Shown in pieces: positions 1-10,235 of a DNA stretch of 64,000 nucleotides. The notes below the pieces were generated by a model. That model was not told the DNA's origin, did not search any database, and saw nothing but the letters and a program-made list of their open reading frames with translations. Source of the stretch: Chloroflexota bacterium (GTDB taxonomy: Bacteria; Chloroflexota; Anaerolineae; B4-G1; SLSP01); contig JAIOAX010000019.1 of the NCBI GenBank assembly GCA_019873645.1, positions 27,290-91,289 of the forward strand. Direction: 5' to 3'. Position 1 is the first letter of the stretch. Each line of letters begins with the position of its first letter. Both the position numbers and the translations under genes were made by a program.

Positions 1-2082
1 CTCCTGTACCATGCGGCGCGTCGAGAAACGCGGCCCAACGGTGCGTATGGCCTCTTTCATCATCGAAACCCAACCCCGGGGAATGTCATCGCGGTCGCGC
101 TTGTAGAACAGCGGTACCACTTGCTCTTCCAGGACTCTATACAGCGCCGCGGCATCCGCATCATCTTGCAGATTGGGGTCTTCGTAGGTTTGCCCGGCAT
201 CAATGGCCCAGCCGTTGCGGCCGTTGTAGGCCTCGGCCCACCAGCCATCCAGGATGCTCAGGTTGAGGATGCCGTTGAGGGCCGCCTTCATCCCGCTTGT
301 GCCGCTGGCTTCCATAGGCTTGCGCGGCGTGTTCAGCCACACATCCACCCCCTGGATCAGATAACGCGAAACGTGCATATCGTAATCTTCCACAAAGGCA
401 ATGCGCCCCCCGAACTCCGGGCTGCGGGCGATGTTGTAAATCTGTTGTAACAGCAGTTTGCCAGGATCGTCGGCCGGGTGCGCCTTGCCGGCAAAGATGA
501 TTTGCACGGGGCGATAGCGGTCGTGGACCAGGGCTTTGAGCCGCTCGATATCGCGGAAGATGAGGTTGGCCCGTTTGTACGTCGCAAAGCGGCGGGCAAA
601 ACCGATGACCAGCGCGTCGGGGTCAAGGAAGATGCCGGAACAGAGCAGTTGATCCGGCGGGGTAGCCTGTTGCATACGCGCTTCCCGCGCACGCTCGCGC
701 ATAGTGGAGAACATTTTGCGCTTCAGATAGATGTGCGCTTCCCAAAGTCGTTCATCGGGAATCTCTTCCACGCGCGCCCATAGCAATGGGTCGTCCTGAT
801 GGGTCAGCCAATCTGGGCTGATATAGCGGCGATACAAACGGTGCATGGCTTCGCCGGTCCACGAGGCGAGATGGACGCCGTTGGTGACATGCCCGATGGG
901 GACTTCGTTGACCGGTTTATCCGGCCACAAATTGTGCCACATTTTGCGCGACACTTCGCCATGCAACGCACTCACCGCGTTGGCGCGTCCGGCCATCTCC
1001 AGGGCCAGTTTGGTCATGTTGAAGGTTTCCTCGTGGCCGGTTTTGTAGCTGCCTAATTTCAAGAATTCTTCACGGCTGAGGTTGAGTTGCGGCCAGAAGT
1101 GGTTGAAGTATTTGTCAATCAACGCAAAATGGAAGGTGTCGTGACCGGCCGGCACCGGTGTGTGGGTGGTGAAGACCGTGCCGGCACGCACGTGGGCTTT
1201 CGCTTCCTCAAAGCTCATCCCCTGGCCTACAAACTCACGGGCGCGTTCCAGAACCATAAACGCTGAATGGCCTTCGTTGATATGCCAGACGACCGGCTGG
1301 ATGCCAAGGCACCGTAGAATCTGGACGCTGCCGATGCCGAGCAGGATCTCTTGCTGGATGCGCATTTCACGGTCGCCACCGTACAGGCGCGCTGTCAATT
1401 GGCGATCCCAGGCCGCGTTTTGTTCCACATCCGCGTCCATCAGATACAGGCGTGTGCGCCCGACGAGCACTTCCCAGATTTGCAGGTAAATGTCGCGTTC
1501 TCCTACTCTCACCGAGACAAAATGGCGGTCGCCGTTACCATTTCCCGCTGGACGTAGGGCCACCTCTGCCGTGTTAAGGGGCGGATAGATGGCCTCCTGC
1601 CAGCCGCTCGGATCCAACTTTTGGCGGAAGTATCCCTGTTCGTAGAGAAAGCCCACGGCGACAAAGGGCAGCCCCATATCGCTGGCCTCTTTGGCATGGT
1701 CGCCGGAGAGTACACCGAGGCCGCCGGAGTAGATCGGCAGTGAGGCATGGAGCCCAAATTCCGCCGACAGATAAGCAATCGGGTTTTTACTATACCATTG
1801 CGGGCTGCCGCGCGTGTCTTTGTCCATCTCCATCAGCACAGCGTCAAAGTCGCGCAGAAAGATGGGGTCTTTTGCCAGCTCGTGGAGGCTTTCCTGGGGG
1901 ATTTCTTGCAGGATGCGCACCGGATTGTGACGGGTGGTTGTCCAGAGTGTGCGATCCAGTTGTTTGAAGAGATCGCGTGAGGCGCGGTGCCAGGACCACC
2001 ACAGGTTGTAAGCCAGTTCTTCCAAACGCGCCAGGCGTGGCGGAAGTTTCTTTTGTAGAGGCGATAACGCCGGTTTATCCAT
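1..2082 (-). CDS. glgP: Alpha-glucan (glycogen/starch) phosphorylase, GT35, 3' end cut by window
   Basis: The frame is open from an ATG at 2082 to the window edge, giving 694 residues of a phosphorylase whose C-terminus lies outside. The enzyme releases glucose-1-phosphate from alpha-1,4-glucans in the cytosol using pyridoxal phosphate. The N-terminus ([13 protein letters not shown]) and [10 protein letters not shown] are typical of the shorter, Thermotoga-like phosphorylase branch. The cofactor site [14 protein letters not shown] is visible, with the PLP lysine at about residue 599 (286-288). AGGAGGAAGC lies directly upstream of the start. It begins 12 bp after the membrane-protein gene at 2095-2931, so the two are probably co-transcribed. 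Family assignment is firm; substrate preference cannot be read from sequence. Confidence 0.93.
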   Translation of the reverse strand, partial: MDKPALSPLQKKLPPRLARLEELAYNLWWSWHRASRDLFKQLDRTLWTTTRHNPVRILQEIPQESLHELAKDPIFLRDFDAVLMEMDKDTRGSPQWYSKNPIAYLSAEFGLHASLPIYSGGLGVLSGDHAKEASDMGLPFVAVGFLYEQGYFRQKLDPSGWQEAIYPPLNTAEVALRPAGNGNGDRHFVSVRVGERDIYLQIWEVLVGRTRLYLMDADVEQNAAWDRQLTARLYGGDREMRIQQEILLGIGSVQILRCLGIQPVVWHINEGHSAFMVLERAREFVGQGMSFEEAKAHVRAGTVFTTHTPVPAGHDTFHFALIDKYFNHFWPQLNLSREEFLKLGSYKTGHEETFNMTKLALEMAGRANAVSALHGEVSRKMWHNLWPDKPVNEVPIGHVTNGVHLASWTGEAMHRLYRRYISPDWLTHQDDPLLWARVEEIPDERLWEAHIYLKRKMFSTMRERAREARMQQATPPDQLLCSGIFLDPDALVIGFARRFATYKRANLIFRDIERLKALVHDRYRPVQIIFAGKAHPADDPGKLLLQQIYNIARSPEFGGRIAFVEDYDMHVSRYLIQGVDVWLNTPRKPMEASGTSGMKAALNGILNLSILDGWWAEAYNGRNGWAIDAGQTYEDPNLQDDADAAALYRVLEEQVVPLFYKRDRDDIPRGWVSMMKEAIRTVGPRFSTRRMVQE

Positions 2083-2094
2083 GCTTCCTCCTTC

Positions 2095-2931
2095 TCATGG
2101 TCGAATCCATAAGACCAGCACAAACATTAGTAACGCTACGATCCCGAATTCCCAAAGCACTCTGCGGGTCAACCGCCCTAGCAGATACTGGTAACTCAGA
2201 CCGCTCAGTAAATACAAGGCCAGCGTCAACATTGTGGCCGCCGTCCACATAGAAATGGGCCAGTATCCCAAGACCCATCCCATTTCGCTGATCAGCATGG
2301 CAATAATCCCCCCAAAAAGCAGGACGGCCGGCCAGGCAGCGCCACTGGCACTCAACAGGTCGCAGGCCAGCAATCCGATGACCATTAAGATTGCCGGACC
2401 GGTCAGCAAAGCGCGCTCTTGTTCACGCAGGATGATGCTGGTCAAGGCAAACCCGATCAAGTAATCGGCAATGTTGAGCATTGTACGCGCTGCGGTGTAA
2501 CCGGGAGCGTTCGATGCAAAAGCGCGGTAATTCAGGTGCATCAATGCGCCGATGGCTATGCCGCCAACGATCAACGTTGCCAGCCAGACCGGCCACGAGG
2601 CGGCTTGAAGCAGCAGCAAGGCCACCAGCAATGTTCCCAAAGATGGGGTGATGAGGGAGAAGATTAACAGGCGTTCCCGCTGGGCATAGAGGGGATGCTC
2701 CCGGAGCAGGGAGAAGGTGCCGGTCGCTACCAACCCACCCATCAGCGGTGCCAACAGCCAGTCCCCACCAAAGGAAATTTGCAGGGGGGAACCTAAAATG
2801 CGCCGTGCTCCCCAGACCAGGTTGGGAAGTTCGACAAACCGGAACAGCGCCGCGCTTGCCAGGGTGATAGCCAGTATCACACTGAGCCGGTCGCGCTCCG
2901 TATGTTGCGTGACTCCTGTTGACATCAACAT
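2095..2931 (-). CDS. Multi-pass membrane protein of unknown function
   Basis: This 278-residue protein is almost entirely hydrophobic, with roughly eight membrane segments and short charged loops (RERD, REQER). I do not recognise a catalytic motif. It resembles the small uncharacterised polytopic proteins (DUF5656-like) seen in Chloroflexota, but that is a loose impression. The start is uncertain: two ATGs two codons apart (2931 and 2925) have no clear ribosome site. The stop lies 12 bp before glgP, so it probably forms a two-gene operon with it. No role in glycogen metabolism can be inferred beyond that neighbourhood. Confidence 0.75.
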   Translation of the reverse strand: MLMSTGVTQHTERDRLSVILAITLASAALFRFVELPNLVWGARRILGSPLQISFGGDWLLAPLMGGLVATGTFSLLREHPLYAQRERLLIFSLITPSLGTLLVALLLLQAASWPVWLATLIVGGIAIGALMHLNYRAFASNAPGYTAARTMLNIADYLIGFALTSIILREQERALLTGPAILMVIGLLACDLLSASGAAWPAVLLFGGIIAMLISEMGWVLGYWPISMWTAATMLTLALYLLSGLSYQYLLGRLTRRVLWEFGIVALLMFVLVLWIRP

Positions 2932-2984
2932 AGGGAGTTATTCTAACGCGGGGCTAACATTTGTCAACCGTGGAGGATAAATCG

Positions 2985-3117
2985 GGTGCATTTCAGGACG
3001 GGGGCGATTTGTCAGGTACGGCAACCGGGTCATGCTCAGGCCGGTCTCCAGACCTCCCGCAGTGGCGCGGTCAGGGACCGGCCAAAGCGAGACCGACCCC
3101 GCAGTTGCAAGGTACCC
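2985..3117 (+). repeat. MITE-like dispersed repeat, copy 1 (degraded right end)
   Basis: Begins with GGTGCATTTCAGGACGGGGG and follows the same order of blocks as the copy at 5973-6123: GCGATTTGTCAGGTACGGC, GGCCGGTCTCCAGACC, GCAGTGGCGCGGTCAGGGACC, then a decayed GCAGTTGCAA end. The GGCCGGTCTC and GAGACCGGCC blocks are inverted relative to each other, so the transcript can fold. It fills the spacer between rho and the membrane protein gene. No coding capacity. Confidence 0.75.
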
Positions 3118-3133
3118 GGATAAATCCCATATT

Positions 3134-4735
3134 TTACTTCAAGTCACGCGTCAGAATATCCAGGAATTCGTGATTGGTGCGCGTCCGCCGCATCTGTTGC
3201 AAGAGCGCCTCGGTGGCCGTGGTGATGTCGTAGCCGGGGGTGGTGGGTGTCCCGGCCATCATTTGGGACAGCATGCGGCGCATCAGCCACACCTTGCGCA
3301 GCGTCTCTTTGTCGAGCAACAACTCTTCGCGGCGGGTGCCAGAACGCAAAATGTCGAAAGCCGGGAAAATGCGGCGTTCCTGGAGTTTGCGATTCAGGTG
3401 TAGCTCCATGTTGCCGGTGCCTTTGAACTCCTCGTAGATCATGTCGTCCATACGGCTGCCGGTGTCAATGAGACACGTGGCGATGATCGTCAGGCTACCG
3501 CCTTCCTCAAGATTGCGCGCCGCGCCGAAGAATTTCTTGGGCGGATAAAGGGCCGCCGGGTCGAGGCCGCCGGACAGGGTGCGCCCGCTTGGCTGAACCA
3601 CCAGGTTGTAGGCGCGCGTCAGGCGTGTGAGGCTATCCATCAGGATCACCACATCGCGCCCGATTTCCACGAGGCGTTTGGCGCGGCTCAACGCCATCTC
3701 GGCCACCTGTGTTTGATGATCAACAGCCTCGTCGAAGGTAGAACTGCTCACTTCAGCTTCGACTGAGCGGTCCATATCGGTAACCTCTTCCGGGCGTTCC
3801 CCGATCAGCACGACCATCAGGTGGATGTCGGGGTGGTTGGCGGTGATGCCGTTGGCAATCTTTTGGAGCACGGTGGTTTTGCCGGCTTTGGGCGGTGAGA
3901 CGATGAGGCCGCGTTGCCCCAGGCCGATAGGGGCGACCAGGTCTAACAGCCGTTCTGTCAGATTTTGCGGGTCGGTCGTCAGGTTGAGTTTGCGGTTGGG
4001 GAAGATCGGCGTCAGACGCTCGAAACGTGGACGGCGTTTAGCTGTTTCGGGATCCATACCGTTGACGGCCTCGACGCGCAGCAGGCTGTGATACTTCTCG
4101 GTTTCTTTGGGCGGCCGGACCTGCCCGATGACCATATCACCGGTGCGCAAGCCAAAGCGCCGGATCTGGCTTTGGGAGACATAAACATCCTGGGAGCCGG
4201 GGACATAGTTGGCCGAACGCAGAAACCCGATGCCTTCATTGGTGATTTCCAGGATGCCGCCGCCGAAACTGAACCCCTCACGTTCGGCTTTGGCCTTGAG
4301 CAACAACAAAATCAGATCATCTTTCTTGCGCCCGCTGTAGCCGTAAACTTTGTACGTGCGCGCCAGGTCGCGTAGCTCATGGAGGCGCATTTTCTCCAGC
4401 GCGTTCATGTCCATGTGGCGCAGGATATCGGCCTGCTCCTCAATTTCGATGACTGGCGGGATGATACGTTCTTCTGGTGGTATCTCCTCAAAACCTTCTT
4501 CGATGGCTTTGAGCTCTTCGCCTTCCTCATCCGGGAAATACTCGGTCATCTCCGGAAGCTCCTCGCTCGGGACGGCATGGGGCACTAATTCGTGCTCCAT
4601 AGCGACGGTTGCAACGCGGTGGGTATCTTCTTCGGGGCGGAAAGTGTCAATTTCATTCTCACCATAGAAGTTGTTCTCGGAAGTCGCATACCCATCCATG
4701 TGATTCTCTGGTTGTAATTCATCCTCGGGGTCCAT
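3134..4735 (-). CDS. rho: Transcription termination factor Rho
   Basis: A 533-residue hexameric RNA-dependent ATPase that ends transcription. Residues 1-108 form an acidic, low-complexity extension rich in Glu and Asp. The Rho N-terminal helical domain follows (about 109-150, [16 protein letters not shown]), then the cold-shock-like RNA-binding fold (about 155-228, [14 protein letters not shown]). The RecA-type ATPase carries Walker A PPKAGKTT at 281-288 and Walker B DVVILMDS at 361-368, followed by TRAYN. AAAGGAGG lies 8 nt before the ATG. It is downstream of cdsA by 49 bp in the same direction. The acidic N-terminal extension is longer than in E. coli Rho (419 residues); extensions of this kind occur in Actinobacteria and Chloroflexota. 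Confidence 0.97.
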   Translation of the reverse strand: MDPEDELQPENHMDGYATSENNFYGENEIDTFRPEEDTHRVATVAMEHELVPHAVPSEELPEMTEYFPDEEGEELKAIEEGFEEIPPEERIIPPVIEIEEQADILRHMDMNALEKMRLHELRDLARTYKVYGYSGRKKDDLILLLLKAKAEREGFSFGGGILEITNEGIGFLRSANYVPGSQDVYVSQSQIRRFGLRTGDMVIGQVRPPKETEKYHSLLRVEAVNGMDPETAKRRPRFERLTPIFPNRKLNLTTDPQNLTERLLDLVAPIGLGQRGLIVSPPKAGKTTVLQKIANGITANHPDIHLMVVLIGERPEEVTDMDRSVEAEVSSSTFDEAVDHQTQVAEMALSRAKRLVEIGRDVVILMDSLTRLTRAYNLVVQPSGRTLSGGLDPAALYPPKKFFGAARNLEEGGSLTIIATCLIDTGSRMDDMIYEEFKGTGNMELHLNRKLQERRIFPAFDILRSGTRREELLLDKETLRKVWLMRRMLSQMMAGTPTTPGYDITTATEALLQQMRRTRTNHEFLDILTRDLK

Positions 4736-4784
4736 TAGAAAAACCTCCTTTGCTATTTCCGGCTCGTTTGAAACTCTTGAAGTC

Positions 4785-5603
4785 CTACGTCAGCAGGGTG
4801 ACGAAAGCCCAGGTGACAAAGCCTGTCCAGAGCAGGCTGTCAATGCGATCAAACATCCCACCGTGACCGGGGATCAGTGTACCGGTATCCTTGACGCCGA
4901 CTTCACGTTTGATCACCGATACAAAAAAGTCGCCGGCGGTGGTGAGTGTCGCAATCACCAGGCCGAGCAGGAATCCTTTGCCCGGTGTCGGACTGAGGGA
5001 TCGCTGTGTAACCGCGGGCCATAACCAACCGCACAACCAGCCGGTAAGAGCGCCGCTGATGACCTCGCCCGCATAGCCCTCCCAACTTTTTCCTGGACTG
5101 ATGGTGGGGGACATTTTGTGTCGTCCCCACCGCCGCCCGACAAAGTAAGCCACCGATTCGCTTACCCAGACGACGGGAAGCGCGGTGAGCGTCCACCACA
5201 GTCCATCGGGAAGCGTGCGCATCCGCAGCAGATAGGCCCCGCCGATGCCCAGGTACATTCCCCCGGCCAGGGTCAGCGCCCATTCGGCGGTCGGCGCCGC
5301 TATCTCAGGATGACGCTGGCGACGATACAGCAGCCATCCGGCCGTCAGTAAGGTCAACCCGGCCATGCCCGGCGCGAGCCATTGTCCGTCGCCCCCTACG
5401 GCATCGGCCAGCCACAGCAGGTTAAACCCCCAAACCGCTGGCCATGCCAGGGTATAACCTTTGCGTTTGAGCATCTGGATGTATTCAACACATGCCAGTA
5501 GCGTGGCGACGCCGATTAGAAGTGTATACGGCCAGTTCCCGATGACGATGATTGCGATGACCGTCGGCAGGAGCACGACGGCGCTAATGAATCGAGTTTT
5601 CAT
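4785..5603 (-). CDS. cdsA: Phosphatidate cytidylyltransferase
   Basis: This 272-residue integral membrane enzyme makes CDP-diacylglycerol from phosphatidate and CTP for phospholipid synthesis. About eight hydrophobic segments are present, and the C-terminal signature is complete: SVIKREVGVKD, then PGHGGMFDRIDS. GGAGAAATC precedes the ATG at the usual spacing. It sits downstream of uppS as in many bacterial rpsB-to-cdsA clusters, but here a spacer of about 600 bp full of repeats separates the two genes, and rho rather than dxr follows. Confidence 0.95.
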   Translation of the reverse strand: MKTRFISAVVLLPTVIAIIVIGNWPYTLLIGVATLLACVEYIQMLKRKGYTLAWPAVWGFNLLWLADAVGGDGQWLAPGMAGLTLLTAGWLLYRRQRHPEIAAPTAEWALTLAGGMYLGIGGAYLLRMRTLPDGLWWTLTALPVVWVSESVAYFVGRRWGRHKMSPTISPGKSWEGYAGEVISGALTGWLCGWLWPAVTQRSLSPTPGKGFLLGLVIATLTTAGDFFVSVIKREVGVKDTGTLIPGHGGMFDRIDSLLWTGFVTWAFVTLLT

Positions 5604-5728
5604 GATTTCTCCGGTGGGTGGCCAGGACCCGGAAATTCAATGGGTAGACCAGGCGCGCAGTAAAATTCCTCTATTCTGGTCAGCAGACATCATGAGCGAC
5701 GCGCTCAACCCAGCATGAAAATGCATGT

Positions 5729-5845
5729 CAACGGATTAAACGGATTAGCTTTCAATTGTTGCATAAATCTGCTCAATCTGCTTAATCCGCTGACCATTTT
5801 CGGAATAGATTAAGCAAATTTGTACGCTGTAAACCGGTCAAACAT
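5729..5845 (+). repeat. AATCTGCT-word array with inverted arms
   Basis: An ACGGATTAAACGGATTA arm (5731-5747) is complementary in style to AAATCTGCTCAATCTGCTT and AATCCGCTGACC (5765-5794), separated by a short loop. A further AATAGATTAAGCAAATTT and the block GCTGTAAACCGGTCAAA follow. The same GCTGTAAACCGGTCAAA block and the same words recur at 10152-10222. Non-coding; part of the uppS-cdsA spacer. Confidence 0.7.
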
Positions 5846-5963
5846 TTACTGATAAAGGTGGAAATTTGAGCGTGCGGTTAATACACAAAACAGCAAGCCG
5901 ATCATAGCCGCTGGTTGGATAGGTATAAAACAGATTACCTGGAAAGGAGTGTCATCGAACCCG

Positions 5964-6133
5964 CGGTATAGGGGTGCATTTCAGGATGGGGGCGATTTAT
6001 CAGATACGGCGACCGGGCACTGCTCAGGCCGGTCTCCAGACCGCGCCTGCGCAGTGACTAATCCCGCAGTGGCACGGTCAGAGACCGGCCACAGCAAGAT
6101 TTGCCCCGAAGTTGAAATGCACCACGGTATAGG
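5964..6133 (+). mobile_element. MITE-like element with terminal inverted repeats and flanking 9-bp duplication
   Basis: The element runs from GGTGCATTTCA (5973-5983) to its inverted copy TGAAATGCACC (6113-6123), about 151 bp. It is flanked by CGGTATAGG at 5964-5972 and again at 6125-6133, as expected of a target-site duplication left by transposition. Inside, GGCCGGTCTC and GAGACCGGCC form a second inverted pair. There is no open frame of note, so it would need a transposase in trans. Three other full or partial copies occur in this window (2985, 38757, 61754). It lies in the uppS-cdsA spacer. Confidence 0.78.
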
Positions 6134-6203
6134 CTCGATAATGTCTCATGAACGCAGGACTATTTGACTAACGACTACCAGACTATTTTCAGAAAAGGCT
6201 GAT

Positions 6204-6929
6204 TCAGGTATTCAATCCCCCATAACGCCGGTCGCGCTGGCTGAAAGCCTTGAGCGCTGCATAAAGTTCATCTTTGTCAAAGTCGGGCCAATAGACCGAT
6301 GTAATATAGTACTCTGCATACGCTCCTTGCCAGATCAGGAAATTGCTGATCCGCATTTCCCCACTGGTGCGGATAATCAAATCCACATCGGGAATTCCCG
6401 CTGTATACAGGTGCTCGTTAATTAATGCCTCGGTTACGGCTTCTGGCGGGACGCCAGCACGGACGATTTTGCGGACGGCTTCAACGATCTCCTGTCGCCC
6501 GCCGTAGTTGAAGGCAATGTTGGCGATCAAACGGTCGTTGTGGCGTGTCAATTCCACCGCGGCTTGAATCTGCTTTTTGAGGTCGTCAGATAAAGGGGTC
6601 AAATCCCCGATATGTCTTAATTGTACACCATTTTTGTGTAATTCGCCAACTTCTTTCTCCAGAGCTTCGCGGAGGATATTGAGCAACCCCTGAACTTCTT
6701 CCGCCGGCCGCTGCCAGTTTTCGGAAGAGAAAGCGTACAGCGTCACGATAGGGATGCCAAGCTCTACGGCCGCGCGCAGCACACGCCGCAAGTTCTCGAC
6801 GCCGGCGCGATGCCCCGCCAGGCGTGGCAGTCCCCGGCGACGCGCCCATCTCCCGTTGCCGTCCATAATCATGCCGACATGAACGGGCATAGGGCTTACC
6901 GGTGGATAACGATCATCTGAATTGCTCAT
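6204..6929 (-). CDS. uppS: Isoprenyl transferase (undecaprenyl diphosphate synthase)
   Basis: A 241-residue cis-prenyltransferase that builds the C55 lipid carrier for wall synthesis from FPP and IPP. Family motifs are present in order: MIMDGNGRWARRRGLPR with the catalytic Asp, GHRAGVENLR, LYAFSSENWQRP, and IRTSGEMRISNFLIWQ near the C-terminus. The frame opens earlier (6986), but the ATG at 6929 is chosen because GGAGATTTC stands just before it and the upstream residues are not family-like. It follows frr in the usual order. Confidence 0.96.
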   Translation of the reverse strand: MSNSDDRYPPVSPMPVHVGMIMDGNGRWARRRGLPRLAGHRAGVENLRRVLRAAVELGIPIVTLYAFSSENWQRPAEEVQGLLNILREALEKEVGELHKNGVQLRHIGDLTPLSDDLKKQIQAAVELTRHNDRLIANIAFNYGGRQEIVEAVRKIVRAGVPPEAVTEALINEHLYTAGIPDVDLIIRTSGEMRISNFLIWQGAYAEYYITSVYWPDFDKDELYAALKAFSQRDRRYGGLNT

Positions 6930-6996
6930 GAAATCTCCGCATATCAGCGCGGGCAGGGAGAAGGCTGGGAAGTGCGTGTGACACAAACGGTCAGAA

Positions 6997-7029
6997 CAGC
7001 AAGGGGAAAGGGCAGGCTTCCCCTTGCTG
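6997..7029 (-). terminator. Strong hairpin after frr
   Basis: Twelve paired bases, CAGCAAGGGGAA against TTCCCCTTGCTG, separated by a 9-nt loop, lie 11 nt past the frr stop. The run after the stem is TTCTG rather than a clean U tract, so it may be a weak terminator, an mRNA-stabilising hairpin or a partial attenuator ahead of uppS. Confidence 0.5.
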
Positions 7030-7039
7030 GAAGCGGAAA

Positions 7040-7597
7040 TTAAATTTCCATAATCTCTTGTTCTTTGCGTGCGCCGATTTCATCCACGCGCGTGGAAAAA
7101 CGGTCAATGAGCTTTTGCAGTTCATCCTGTCCGCGTTTACGATCATCTTCCGAGATGAGCTTTTCGTTTTCGTACTCACGTAACTCTTCCAGCGCGTCAC
7201 GGCGGATGTTGCGCAGCGCCACTTTCCCCTCTTCGACGCGCCGTTTCACAACTTTGACCAGCTCGCGGCGTCGTTCCTCCGTCAGGCGGGGGATGGGGAT
7301 ACGGATAACGCGGCCGTCGTTGCCAGGGTTGAGACCCAGGTCGGCCTGCAAAATGCCTTTCTCAATGGCAGTGACTGCGCCGGTATCATAAGGGCGGATG
7401 AGCAGCAACTGCGGTTCGGGCGCCGAGATGGCCGCAAGCTGGTTGAGTGGCGTCGGTATGCCATAGTAATCAACTAACACCCGCTCCACCAGTGCCGGAG
7501 AGGCACGCCCGGTACGGACGCTCTTGAAGTCCTCCTCAATAGACTCCAACGTCTTTTGCATACGCTCTTCGGTTTCGTTCAGCAGCTCTTTGATCAT
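7040..7597 (-). CDS. frr: Ribosome recycling factor
   Basis: A 185-residue protein of the expected length that splits the 70S ribosome after termination together with EF-G. The conserved N-terminal stretch VRTGRASPALVERV and the central GNDGRVIRIPIPRLTEERR are intact, and the long helices of the three-helix bundle are evident. It starts at an ATG behind CAAGGGAGTGCGTC. The gene lies between pyrH (about 100 bp upstream, a spacer with AACGTTG words) and uppS, the standard order. Confidence 0.97.
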   Translation of the reverse strand: MIKELLNETEERMQKTLESIEEDFKSVRTGRASPALVERVLVDYYGIPTPLNQLAAISAPEPQLLLIRPYDTGAVTAIEKGILQADLGLNPGNDGRVIRIPIPRLTEERRRELVKVVKRRVEEGKVALRNIRRDALEELREYENEKLISEDDRKRGQDELQKLIDRFSTRVDEIGARKEQEIMEI

Positions 7598-7699
7598 GAC
7601 GCACTCCCTTGCAATTGTTTGAACGTTGACACGTTGGAACGTTGATGGTGATCTAAGTTAAAGATTCGTTTAATTTGTTGACCAATTCCGTTGACGAAC

Positions 7700-9053
<1,354 letters not shown>

Positions 9054-9055
9054 AG

Positions 9056-9901
9056 TTACCGTAGCTCCTCGTCGTCTTCGTCTTCGTATTCTAACTCATC
9101 TGCGTATTCTTCAAGGTCTTCGTCGTCAAATCGAATCTGCCGCAGGCGCGCTAACGTCTCGGCGCTGAGGTACTTTGCGTCCTCGGCATAGATTTCCTCT
9201 TCCGGCGCCCTCTCTTTGCGCAGCGCCAGTCCCTCCAGAGCGGCATCTGCGATCTTTGAGGTCAGGAGCCGGATGGCGCGGATGGCATCATCGTTGGCGG
9301 GAATGACGTAATCAATCTTCTCAGGGTTGCAATTGGTATCCACGACGGCGACAATGGGAATCCCCATGCGATCGGCTTCTTTGATGGCTGTGGTCTCGTT
9401 CTTAACATCAATGACGAATAGAATCCCCGGAAGTTGCTCGGCGACTTTCAGGCCTCCCAGCCGCGCGTTGAGCTTTTCGATTTCGCGGTTAAGCATCAAC
9501 GCCTCTTTTTTGGTCAGCATTTCGAACTCTCCCGCGTCGCGGCGCGCCTCAAGTGTCTTCAGGTACTCGATGCGCTGGCGGATGGTACGCCAGTTGGTCA
9601 ACGTACCGCCGAGCCAGCGTTCGTTGACGTAAGGCATGCTGCAACGGGTAGCTTCCTGCTGGATTGTTTCCTGCGCCTGACGCTTGGTGCCGACGAAGAG
9701 CACTTGCCGCCCATTGGCCACCACGTCGCGTACCGCGGCGTAGGCTTTCTCCAGCAATTTGACCGTTTGTTGCAAATCAATGATGTGGACGCCGTTGCGC
9801 TCGGTGTAAATGTAACGCGCCATGCGCGGGTCCCAGCGTCGCGTGCGGTGCCCAAAGTGCACCCCCGTCTCCAACAACTGCTTCATCGTGACAACTGCCA
9901 T
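9056..9901 (-). CDS. rpsB: 30S ribosomal protein S2
   Basis: A 281-residue S2 with the motifs [34 protein letters not shown] and [10 protein letters not shown]. The frame is open from 9961, but the ATG at 9901 is preferred: AGGAGG precedes it by 13 nt, and [11 protein letters not shown] is the family N-terminus. The C-terminus carries an acidic tail of about 25 residues ([18 protein letters not shown]), longer than in E. coli S2. First gene of the rpsB-tsf-pyrH-frr-uppS block. Confidence 0.96.
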   Translation of the reverse strand: MAVVTMKQLLETGVHFGHRTRRWDPRMARYIYTERNGVHIIDLQQTVKLLEKAYAAVRDVVANGRQVLFVGTKRQAQETIQQEATRCSMPYVNERWLGGTLTNWRTIRQRIEYLKTLEARRDAGEFEMLTKKEALMLNREIEKLNARLGGLKVAEQLPGILFVIDVKNETTAIKEADRMGIPIVAVVDTNCNPEKIDYVIPANDDAIRAIRLLTSKIADAALEGLALRKERAPEEEIYAEDAKYLSAETLARLRQIRFDDEDLEEYADELEYEDEDDEELR

Positions 9902-10032
9902 ATTCTCGAAACGACCTCCTGTGAATTTGTTGTGGACCTCCGCGATTTTCTTCCCCTTCAAGGACCGACAGCGGTCGGCACGCCCTTGTTGGGTCCAACC
10001 ACGTGTGATCTCTGAGCATAGCTCAAGGCGTC

Positions 10033-10060
10033 ATTCTACCATAAAAAGGCACATCGGCAA
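10033..10060 (-). promoter_or_regulatory. Probable sigma-70-type promoter of the rpsB operon
   Basis: On the minus strand TTGCCG (10055-10060) and TAGAAT (10033-10038) are spaced by 16 nt. The implied leader of about 125 nt contains two small hairpins, TGAGC-TAT-GCTCA and CCGAC-CGCT-GTCGG, which could be sites for S2 autoregulation. The promoter is read from sequence; the regulatory role is inference. Confidence 0.55.
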
Positions 10061-10151
10061 CTCCGTTTTTGGGCAGTTGGCGGATTTTTCAGACTCTGGT
10101 AAGATAAGGATATTGTTGTATATTGGGTGCATGGTAAAATTTCTCCTGTCA

Positions 10152-10222
10152 GCGGATTAAGCAGATTGAGCAGATTGGTGTGCTGTAAACCGGTCAAAAA
10201 TCTGCTAAATCTGCTGATCAAA
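10152..10222 (+). repeat. AATCTGCT-word array with inverted arms
   Basis: GCGGATTAAGCAGATTGAGC (from 10152) is answered by AAAATCTGCTAAATCTGCTG after the block GCTGTAAACCGGTCAAA, so the arms can pair. It is a close relative of the array at 5729-5845 and occupies the divergent spacer between the rpsB promoter and the Amt-like gene. Confidence 0.7.
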
Positions 10223-10235
10223 GTGGAGTTGAACG

